Positions 1 to 5,296 of a stretch of 7,321 nucleotides of DNA are shown piece by piece. The notes beneath the pieces were generated by a model. That model was not told where the DNA came from and did not search any database. It saw only the letters and a program-made list of their open reading frames with translations. The translations under genes and the position numbers were made by a program. Source of the DNA: Litorimonas sp039962885 (GTDB taxonomy: Bacteria; Pseudomonadota; Alphaproteobacteria; Caulobacterales; Maricaulaceae); contig JBDVGI010000200.1 in assembly GCA_039962885.1 (NCBI GenBank), forward strand, positions 1 through 7,321. Direction: 5' to 3'. The first letter of the stretch is position 1. Each line of letters begins with the position of its first letter.

Positions 1-679
1 CTTCGGGGTTTGATAAATGCAACGCCATAAATCCAAGAGAGGTGAGGGTGAAAACAACCCATTTATTTTTGATGAAATGTCCAAGAGCTTGGTTGAAATA
101 TCCACGAAAGACAATTTCTTCAGTGGCAGATTGCAGCGGAATGAATAAAAGTGAGGCAATCATAAAGCCCAGAAAACGCTTAGAATCAAATATGTAATTA
201 ACGGGCGCGCCGAGAGCTTTGGCGATAAGAGTGCCAATTGCTAATATGCCCCATATGATTAAGGCTGCCTGTAAGGCTCGTCCAAACCGAAAGCGTTTAA
301 AGGCCGTATGAAGACTTGTAAGTGTGCGCCTATGGATAAGCTTTTGTCCGATATACAGTCCTGTGAGTGCTATTGGGAAGGTGAGTAAAAAAGTAATAAA
401 TGTTAGTGGGTTAAGTCCAATCATTTCACCCAGTATTGCGCCCAAAGCGTCTTGGTTTTGGGTGGTCGTCGCATCCAAATAGCGTTCATACAAATTCGGG
501 TCAGCGTTTTTGGTAAATGCTGGCATGACTATAGCTATCAAGATGATTTGCCCTATGATCCAGACAGCAAAGGTAATGATAAATACAATGAGCCACGACC
601 ACCAGCTTGATTGACCCGTCTGGGTTTGCCGTAAATAGCTAAGGCCCAAAGCATTATTAAGGCTATTATTCTGTTTCAT
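1..679 (-). CDS. CPBP-family intramembrane metalloprotease (type II CAAX-prenyl-protease-like), C-terminus outside the window
   Basis: I translated the minus strand from ATG 679-677; 226 codons are open to the window edge. Hydrophobic segments lie at about residues 26-53, 91-112, 137-157, 168-185 and 206-222. The segment from residue 187 holds the family's EExxxR motif (E187, E188, R192), and F217-H221 gives the second motif, FxxxH. The third conserved motif would lie beyond base 1. These Glu and His residues are the expected metal and catalytic residues of CPBP/ABI membrane proteases, which cleave substrates within the inner membrane. In bacteria the substrates are usually unknown; roles in prenyl-protein processing or bacteriocin immunity are known for some members and cannot be assigned here. 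The start is supported by AAGAGGG four bases upstream of the ATG. The gene is divergent from the Hpt gene. Family call is firm, function is not. Confidence 0.9.
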   Translation of the reverse strand, partial: MKQNNSLNNALGLSYLRQTQTGQSSWWSWLIVFIITFAVWIIGQIILIAIVMPAFTKNADPNLYERYLDATTTQNQDALGAILGEMIGLNPLTFITFLLTFPIALTGLYIGQKLIHRRTLTSLHTAFKRFRFGRALQAALIIWGILAIGTLIAKALGAPVNYIFDSKRFLGFMIASLLFIPLQSATEEIVFRGYFNQALGHFIKNKWVVFTLTSLGFMALHLSNPE

Positions 680-683
680 AAAA

Positions 684-703
684 CCCTCTTTATTCAAAGA
701 GGG
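684..703. promoter_or_regulatory. Perfect 8-bp palindrome carrying a Shine-Dalgarno-like arm on each strand
   Basis: CCCTCTTT (684-691), loop ATTC (692-695), AAAGAGGG (696-703). Read on the minus strand, the AAAGAGGG arm is the ribosome-binding site of the CPBP gene (ATG at 679). Read on the plus strand, the other copy, extended to GAGGGGG (699-705), lies four bases before an ATG at 710. In RNA from either strand the purine-rich arm is the 3' arm of the hairpin, so it could be masked by pairing if transcription begins far enough upstream. It could also be a dyad operator between two divergent genes. The pairing is seen directly; the regulatory role is inferred. Confidence 0.5.
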
Positions 704-709
704 GGTAAC

Positions 710-730
710 ATGACCAAAAAAAAAGTCTAG
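710..730 (+). other. Six-codon mini-ORF with strong SD, or true but frameshifted start of the Hpt gene
   Basis: ATG at 710 follows GAGGGGG by four bases and reads MTKKKV before TAG at 728-730. The codons cross a run of nine A (716-724). If one A were absent the frame would continue as MTKKKSSLCF straight into the Met at 741, giving a 134-residue Hpt protein. The frame of the 741 ORF is open back to base 714, which allows this. Alternatives are a homopolymer sequencing error, transcriptional slippage on the A run, or a genuine upstream leader ORF ending 10 bases before the Hpt start. Confidence 0.4.
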
Positions 731-740
731 TCTGTGTTTT

Positions 741-1115
741 ATGAATGACGAATCACATGCCCCCGAAATTGACTTTGAACACTTAAATCAATATGTCAGC
801 GGTGATAGAGACCTCACGCGCGAAGTTTTTGGGATGTTTAAACATCAGGTGGACATGTGGGCGCGTATGTTAACGGCGGACGCTGATGATGAGACCTGGG
901 CATCCATAACACATTCTTTAAAAGGCTCAGCCCGCGCGGTTGGCGCAACAGCCCTTGCAGATTTATGTGAGCGCTCTGAGAGCTTGGTCGGAGACGGACG
1001 ACGTCCAGGCGGTCGCGAAGTGGCAGTTCAGAATATTGAATTTCGAATCTCTAGGGTGATTGCGGAAATTCAGAGATGGGAATACCGCGATAAGCTTGCG
1101 GGAATGCGGACTTGA
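741..1115 (+). CDS. Stand-alone Hpt (histidine phosphotransfer) domain protein
   Basis: The 124-residue product is essentially one Hpt domain: an all-alpha bundle that carries a phosphoryl group between a hybrid sensor kinase and a response regulator in a cytoplasmic multistep phosphorelay. The signature is HSLKGSARAVGA at residues 58-69, matching the family pattern HxLKGxxxxxGA, with H58 as the phospho-acceptor. Helical stretches before (about 24-50) and after (about 70-85 and 91-118) complete the bundle. It has no kinase, receiver or membrane part. It is not ChpT-like, since no ATPase-like second domain is present. No kinase or regulator lies in the window, so its partners are unknown. ATG 741 has no recognisable Shine-Dalgarno sequence; a much better site precedes ATG 710, which is out of frame because of a 9-A run, so the N-terminus may be ten residues longer. 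It converges on the 1188-2060 gene. Confidence 0.88.
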   Translation: MNDESHAPEIDFEHLNQYVSGDRDLTREVFGMFKHQVDMWARMLTADADDETWASITHSLKGSARAVGATALADLCERSESLVGDGRRPGGREVAVQNIEFRISRVIAEIQRWEYRDKLAGMRT

Positions 1116-1132
1116 TTCTATCAATTTTTGAC

Positions 1133-1164
1133 AAAAAAAAGACCGCCCCAAAGGACGGCCTTTT
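1133..1164 (-). terminator. Rho-independent terminator of the acidic secreted-protein gene, perhaps partly bidirectional
   Basis: On the minus strand the arms GGCCGTCC and GGGCGGTC form an 8-bp stem (bases 1141-1160, two G-U pairs, four-base loop), followed by eight U (1140-1133). Flanking A/T bases can lengthen the stem. It lies about 28 bases past the TAA of the 1188-2060 gene. On the plus strand the same G-U positions become A-C mismatches, so it should work less well for the converging Hpt gene, although TTTT follows the stem there too. Confidence 0.85.
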
Positions 1165-1187
1165 CAAGAGAAAATACGTAATTTAGC

Positions 1188-2060
1188 TTACGGTACGAAA
1201 ACCGTGTAAGTTACGTCAGCGGATAATGTTCCAACACCTTGTGATAGATCATAACCCTGAATGCCGGCTGTTCCAGTATCGCTATCGAGTGAGTAAACAC
1301 TATCGAAACGAACAGACTGAGCTGCCAAGTTACCAACAGACGCCGCTGTACGTTGTCCGCCATCAAAGACTTTACTTTGTGTGTTTAAATCATCAAGTGA
1401 ATCGATTGCAGCTTCAATACCGTTGCCACCAGTTGATGGGTCTTGTGCATTTGTACCAAACGCTAGGCCGTCATCGCCTGCAACAGTTATGTCCATAGCA
1501 AAGCTGATGTTAGATTCATCAAGACCATTTGTACCAAAATCACCTGTTGCAACAACATTTGTTGTTTGCGCAAAGATGTCGAATGCTGCGTTAGAAGCAA
1601 CATAGAAGCTAGAGTTGTGCGAAGCAACAAGGCCGCCTGCAACGTCAGTATTAGCATCAAGACCGAAAGCAGCTAATGTATCACCTGCATCTAAAACGCC
1701 AGCAGTTGTCCCGCCATCAGTGAAGGTTCCGCCTGTTGTTGCGCCAGTAATTGGATCAACAACTGTTGTGCCGTCTGCGCCTGTGCTTGAACCTGAAATC
1801 GAGTCAAGTGAGCCTGTGACAACAGAGAAAACGTCGCCAGCGATAAGGTCAGCACCAGCTGAACCTGATGCAGGAGTTAAAAGAACGAAGTCAGAGACAA
1901 CTGGAGCTGTTCCGCCATTATCAGCGAAATCTGTACCACCCCAAACAACAACAACACCTAAGACCTGGAAGAAAGGACGGTCAATAACTGATGCGTAAGC
2001 TGTTCCAGCAAGCAGTGAAGCGACAACGCCGCTAGCTAATGCAAGTTTTTTAAAAGACAT
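1188..2060 (-). CDS. Secreted, strongly acidic, cysteine-free protein of unknown function
   Basis: I place the start at ATG 2060, giving 290 residues: it has GGGA nine bases upstream and begins directly with a signal peptide. The in-frame TTG at 2075 would only add five residues and overlaps that ribosome-binding site. Residues 1-23 are a classical Sec signal (MSFKK, a hydrophobic core, AYA before S24). The mature part of about 267 residues is rich in Gly, Thr, Ser, Ala and Asp. I count about 32 Asp/Glu against four Lys/Arg and no Cys. Alternating hydrophobic residues suggest beta strands, and it ends in VTYTVFVP. No membrane anchor, LPxTG or PEP-CTERM motif is visible. This fits an exported surface or extracellular protein, perhaps calcium-binding or part of a fibre or layer, but I recognise no family. 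The leader of roughly 150 bases upstream and the strong terminator suggest a self-standing, well-expressed transcript. A TATAAA lies at 2108-2113 (minus), without a clear -35 element. Confidence 0.8.
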   Translation of the reverse strand: MSFKKLALASGVVASLLAGTAYASVIDRPFFQVLGVVVVWGGTDFADNGGTAPVVSDFVLLTPASGSAGADLIAGDVFSVVTGSLDSISGSSTGADGTTVVDPITGATTGGTFTDGGTTAGVLDAGDTLAAFGLDANTDVAGGLVASHNSSFYVASNAAFDIFAQTTNVVATGDFGTNGLDESNISFAMDITVAGDDGLAFGTNAQDPSTGGNGIEAAIDSLDDLNTQSKVFDGGQRTAASVGNLAAQSVRFDSVYSLDSDTGTAGIQGYDLSQGVGTLSADVTYTVFVP

Positions 2061-2085
2061 ATTTATAGTTCCCAAAGTTAGTTTT

Positions 2086-2100
2086 TCGAGTTTTCCTCGA
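2086..2100 (-). promoter_or_regulatory. Small stem-loop in the 5' leader of the acidic secreted-protein gene
   Basis: TCGAG and CTCGA arms (5 bp, perfect) enclose a five-base loop (GAAAA in the minus-strand RNA), 25 bases before the ATG. It is not followed by a U run on either strand, so it is not a terminator. It could stabilise the leader or hold the ribosome-binding site open; at 5 bp it may also be chance. Confidence 0.3.
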
Positions 2101-2209
2101 TTGACCGTTTTATATGAGAAATATGTTTAAGGCGGGTTTCGTATTGTGTTTAATGAAACATCAAATAATATAGTTAAGGTTATTTTACTGTTTCCATTGT
2201 TTTGACGTC

Positions 2210-2815
2210 TTACTTATCTGCCTGTGTGAGAATGGTTCTAACGCGGCGTTTGATTTCGTCCAATTCTTCGGCAAACCAGTCATGTTTTTTAATCCAGCCA
2301 TTATTGCGCCAACTTGGATGCGGCATTGGCATAATGTTGGGGCCGTAATCGCGCCAATGTTTGACAGTTTCGGTTAAATTCCGTTGCGCGCGCGGGCCAA
2401 GATATTCTTTCACAGCATACATGCCGACTAATAATGTAAGCTCGACGCCCTCTAAGGCTTGGGTTAGCGGGCTTTGCCAAAGAGGGGCGCATTCTTTGCG
2501 TGGTGGTAAGTCGCCGCCCTTATCGTCTTGGCCAGGAAAGCAAAAGCCCATAGGCGTCACGGCAAAGTAATTAGGATTGTAGAATTCGGCCTCACTCACA
2601 CCTAACCAATCGCGTAAACGCACCCCTGATGGGTCGGTAAAGGGGCGTCCGCTCGCATGGGCTAATGTACCCGGAGCTTGGCCTATGATTCTGATCTTTG
2701 AATTCTGATTGCCGCTTAAAATAGGGTTAGGGAATACTGGCAGCGGCGTTTTTGACTGAGTACATATGCTGCATTGGCGAATTTTAACAATTAATCGTTC
2801 GAAATCATCATTCAT
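2210..2815 (-). CDS. Uracil-DNA glycosylase superfamily protein, probably with a 4Fe-4S cluster
   Basis: The 201-residue protein belongs to the UDG fold (family 4-like, COG1573-type), whose members excise deaminated bases from DNA at the start of base-excision repair. Motif 1 is GQAPG at residues 45-49, followed by HASGRPFTDPSGVRLRDWLG (53-72), which corresponds to the family's GxPFxxxxGxxLxxxL stretch. Motif 2 is the HPS at 166-168. Four cysteines, C15-x2-C18, C92 and C109, match the spacing of the cluster ligands in family 4 enzymes. The usual motif 1 Glu (GEAPG) is Gln here (Q46), so the substrate or activity may differ from classical UDG. I recall close relatives annotated only as family proteins in alphaproteobacteria. 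ATG 2815 is the natural start, with a weak purine stretch (GAGAAG) about 12 bases upstream. No terminator follows, so some readthrough into the secreted-protein gene is possible. Confidence 0.85.
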   Translation of the reverse strand: MNDDFERLIVKIRQCSICTQSKTPLPVFPNPILSGNQNSKIRIIGQAPGTLAHASGRPFTDPSGVRLRDWLGVSEAEFYNPNYFAVTPMGFCFPGQDDKGGDLPPRKECAPLWQSPLTQALEGVELTLLVGMYAVKEYLGPRAQRNLTETVKHWRDYGPNIMPMPHPSWRNNGWIKKHDWFAEELDEIKRRVRTILTQADK

Positions 2816-2840
2816 GGGAATAGTTTTCTTCTCATGGCCT

Positions 2841-2885
2841 ATTTAACACATGATTTTTGAATCTTAGCAAGATAAACATAAAAGA
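2841..2885. promoter_or_regulatory. Divergent promoter region between the UDG-family gene and kbl
   Basis: The 90 bases between the two starts must hold both promoters. Plus-strand candidate: TTGAAT (2857-2862), 16 bases, TAAAAG (2879-2884). Minus-strand candidate: TTGCTA (2870-2865), 18 bases, TTAAAT (2846-2841). Each box matches the consensus at four of six positions. The two overlap, so they would compete. Weak evidence, by eye only. The kbl ribosome-binding site is AGG at 2897-2899, six bases before the ATG. Confidence 0.3.
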
Positions 2886-2905
2886 GAATTCTAACTAGGT
2901 GTTTT

Positions 2906-4108
2906 ATGAGTGTATCTTTTTATAATGCGTTATCAAATGACTTAAAAACTATTGAAGCAGATGGTTTGTATAAACGTGAACGGCTTATTACCAGCAAACA
3001 AGCCGCGGACATTATTGTCACAGAGAATGGCACGTCGCATGAGGTGATTAATTTTTGCGCGAATAATTACCTAGGTCTTGCCGATCATCCCGATTTGATA
3101 AAAGCCTCTGAAGATGCCGTATCCAAACATGGATTTGGTATGGCCTCCGTTAGGTTTATTTGCGGGACACAAGGCCAGCATAGAGAGCTGGAGATGAAAA
3201 TCGCACAGTGGCTCGGCTATGAAGATGCAATCCTCTATGCAGCCTGTTTTGATGCTAATGGCGGATTGTTCGAACCCTTACTTGGGCCAGAGGATGCGAT
3301 TGTGTCTGATGCGCTTAATCATGCTTCTATTATTGATGGGGTGCGTTTGTGTAAAGCCAAACGCTACCGCTTTAAAACAAGTGATATGGCTGACCTCGAA
3401 ACGCAGCTTCAACAGGCCCGAAGTGACGGGGCGCGGCATATTATTATCGCCACAGATGGTGTGTTTTCAATGGACGGCACAATCGCTAATTTGGCCCAGA
3501 TATGCGATTTAAAAGATAAGTATGACGCCTTGCTTATGGTTGATGATTGTCATGCGACGGGATTTTTAGGCGAAAATGGCCGAGGTTCTGCAGAATTCTG
3601 TGCAGTCGAAGGCCGTGTCGATATTTTAACAGGGACTTTGGGTAAAGCTTTAGGCGGCGCGATGGGCGGGTTTACCTGTGCGCGGCAAAGCGTCGTGGAC
3701 ATGTTGCGTCAGAAGTCACGCCCTTATCTTTTTTCTAATAGTCTAGCTCCGTCATTAGTGGGCGCAAGTTTAACAGCCATCGACATGGCCAAACACGGAA
3801 CAGAACTCCGTAGCCGTGTTTTTGCCAATGCTCAGCGCTTTAGAGCTGGGATGAGCGCTGCAGGTTTTAACCTTCCAGACGGAGAGCACCCGATTATACC
3901 TGTTATGCTCGGGGATGCGAAAGTTGCTCAGGACATGGCCACGAAATTATTAGATGAAGGTATTTATGTTATCGGGTTTTTCTTCCCTGTTGTTCCCAAA
4001 GGTCAAGCTCGTATCCGCACACAAATGAGCGCGGCTCATACATTCGCACATATCGATAAAGCCATCGCGGCCTTCACAAAGGTTGGTAAAGAGTTAGGTG
4101 TAATATGA
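2906..4108 (+). CDS. kbl: Glycine C-acetyltransferase (2-amino-3-ketobutyrate CoA ligase)
   Basis: This cytoplasmic PLP enzyme of the alpha-oxoamine synthase family splits 2-amino-3-ketobutyrate with CoA into glycine and acetyl-CoA, the second step of threonine breakdown. The 400-residue length matches E. coli Kbl (398), and long blocks agree with my memory of that protein: NFCANNYLGLADHPDLI (49-65), GFGMASVRFICGTQ (76-89) and SDALNHASIIDGVRLCKAKR (134-153). PLP-site residues are H139, D213 and H216 in VDDCHATG, and the Schiff-base lysine K247 in TLGKALGG. R371 in IRTQMSA is the substrate-carboxylate arginine. The expected VDDSHA is VDDCHA here (C215), a mild change. AGG six bases upstream supports ATG 2906. 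Its TGA overlaps the tdh start (ATGA), indicating translational coupling in a kbl-tdh operon. Confidence 0.98.
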   Translation: MSVSFYNALSNDLKTIEADGLYKRERLITSKQAADIIVTENGTSHEVINFCANNYLGLADHPDLIKASEDAVSKHGFGMASVRFICGTQGQHRELEMKIAQWLGYEDAILYAACFDANGGLFEPLLGPEDAIVSDALNHASIIDGVRLCKAKRYRFKTSDMADLETQLQQARSDGARHIIIATDGVFSMDGTIANLAQICDLKDKYDALLMVDDCHATGFLGENGRGSAEFCAVEGRVDILTGTLGKALGGAMGGFTCARQSVVDMLRQKSRPYLFSNSLAPSLVGASLTAIDMAKHGTELRSRVFANAQRFRAGMSAAGFNLPDGEHPIIPVMLGDAKVAQDMATKLLDEGIYVIGFFFPVVPKGQARIRTQMSAAHTFAHIDKAIAAFTKVGKELGVI

Positions 4109-5151
4109 CCCAAATGATGAAATGCCTTGTCAAAAGTAAAAATGAAAAAGGCCTTTGGCTTGAAGAACGACCAGTTCCAGAGATCGCGCCTAATGAAGTG
4201 CTCATAAAGATACAGCGTACAGCAATTTGTGGAACAGACATGCATATTTACCGCTGGGATGAATGGGCGCAAAGCAATGTGCCTTTGGGTCTGACAGTTG
4301 GTCATGAATATGGCGGCGTTGTCGCTGCGGTAGGGTCAACTGTTACGCGGGTCAAAGTCGGACAACGGGTCACAGGCGAAGGCCATGTTGTTGGCACGCG
4401 CTCACGCAATGCGAGGGCAGGGAAGTTTCACTTAGATCCCGACACAAAAGGGATTGGCGTGAATTTACCTGGGGCGTTTGCCGAGTACCTAGCTTTGCCA
4501 GAGTTTAATGCTATCCCTCTCGATGATGATTTTCCGCTTGATATCGCAGCTATTATGGACCCGATGGGTAATGCTGTGCATACGGCGCTTGCTTATGACC
4601 TTGTCGGCGAAGATGTGTTGATTACAGGCGCAGGGCCAATAGGAATTATGGCTGCTGCTGTCGCTGAAAAATCAGGTGCGCGCCGAATTGTTCTGACTGA
4701 TATTAATGACTGGCGCTTAGATTTTGCACGTAAAATCGCGCCGCGGACGCGCATGGTCAATACGATGAATGAAAATTTACGTGACGTTATGACAGAAATT
4801 GGGATGCGCGAAGGTTTTGATGTTGGCCTAGAGATGAGCGGTGCTGAACCTGCCTTTAATCAAATGCTTGATGTCATGCTTATGGGTGGAAACATAGCTA
4901 TGCTCGGGATTCCCGCAAAGCCGTTTCCTGTTGATTTTGGAAAACTTGTTGGCAAAGCTCTCACGCTTAAAGGCATTTACGGGCGGCAAATGTATGAAAC
5001 ATGGTACAAGATGATTTCATTACTTGATAGCGGTTTGGATATGAGCCCAATGATTACGCACAGATTTGCTGCGCGTGATTTCCAAGAGGCTTTTGATCTC
5101 ATGGAAACCGGGCAAAGCGGTAAAGTTATTTTAAATTGGGATGAAATTTAA
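4105..5151 (+). CDS. tdh: L-threonine 3-dehydrogenase lacking the structural-zinc cysteines
   Basis: This zinc-dependent medium-chain dehydrogenase oxidises L-threonine with NAD+ to 2-amino-3-ketobutyrate, the substrate of Kbl encoded just upstream. The catalytic zinc site is intact: C42 in TAICGTD and H67-E68 in GHEYGG. H94 in GEGH is also kept. The Rossmann motif is GAGPIG (175-180), with D199 at the end of the second strand, as expected for NAD+. The C-terminal half (GMREGFDVGLEMSGA at 233-247, IYGRQMYETWYKM at 291-303, QSGKVILNW at 337-345) follows E. coli Tdh closely. Compared with the E. coli structural-zinc loop (C93, C96, C99, C107), the equivalent residues are G97, S100, A103 and D111, while loop length and surrounding residues (RN, R, G, HL) are kept. 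AGG six bases upstream, inside the kbl end, supports ATG 4105; M5 aligns with the E. coli start. Confidence 0.95.
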   Translation: MTQMMKCLVKSKNEKGLWLEERPVPEIAPNEVLIKIQRTAICGTDMHIYRWDEWAQSNVPLGLTVGHEYGGVVAAVGSTVTRVKVGQRVTGEGHVVGTRSRNARAGKFHLDPDTKGIGVNLPGAFAEYLALPEFNAIPLDDDFPLDIAAIMDPMGNAVHTALAYDLVGEDVLITGAGPIGIMAAAVAEKSGARRIVLTDINDWRLDFARKIAPRTRMVNTMNENLRDVMTEIGMREGFDVGLEMSGAEPAFNQMLDVMLMGGNIAMLGIPAKPFPVDFGKLVGKALTLKGIYGRQMYETWYKMISLLDSGLDMSPMITHRFAARDFQEAFDLMETGQSGKVILNWDEI

Positions 5152-5199
5152 AAGGCTTAAGTGCTCCTGTGTTTCTCTATGAAATAAGACTGAATTATT

Positions 5200-5266
5200 G
5201 AGCGCATATAACTTTATCAAAAGTTGTGTTTAAACAAGCTTGCCATTTCATAATCAGGAGCGCATA
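5200..5266 (+). repeat. Nine-base direct repeat upstream of the MFS gene
   Basis: GAGCGCATA occurs at 5200-5208 and again at 5258-5266, within the 145-base gap before the exporter gene. The second copy overlaps CAGGAGC (5255-5261), the reverse complement of GCTCCTG at 5163-5169. These could be half-sites for a regulator, but two short matches in 145 bases may arise by chance. No convincing promoter is visible in the gap; TTATAAA lies at 5277-5283, only 13 bases from the GTG. Confidence 0.2.
5206..5229 (+). terminator. AU-rich hairpin after tdh, weak terminator candidate
   Basis: The arms at 5206-5215 and 5220-5229 pair over 10 bp including two G-U pairs, with loop ATCA. The core is AACTTT/AAAGTT. 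It lies 54 bases past the tdh stop and is followed only by TT, so it is a poor intrinsic terminator. It is the best candidate I see for the end of the kbl-tdh transcript. Confidence 0.25.
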
Positions 5267-5296
5267 GGCGGATAAATTATAAAGCTGAGTTAATCT

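Noticed and set aside
1226..1605. Two plus-strand ORFs of 90 and 74 codons
   Set aside because: Both are antisense to the secreted-protein gene, overlap each other in different frames and have no recognisable content.
1615..1998. Plus-strand ORF of 127 codons opposite the secreted-protein gene
   Set aside because: Pro/Val/Ser-rich antisense shadow of a repetitive Gly/Thr/Asp gene; no ribosome-binding site, and the minus-strand gene has a signal peptide, RBS and terminator.
2101..2128. Plus-strand promoter-like TTGACC ... TGTTTA
   Set aside because: It points into the 3' end of the minus-strand UDG-family gene with no plus-strand gene to serve; AT-rich chance match.
4036..4305. Minus-strand ORF of 89 codons across the kbl-tdh junction
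   Set aside because: It is antisense to conserved ends of both enzymes, and the ATGA overlap explains the junction.
5231..5238. 8-base palindrome near GTTTAAAC after tdh
   Set aside because: Too short, with no flanking U run or repeated copies to give it a role.
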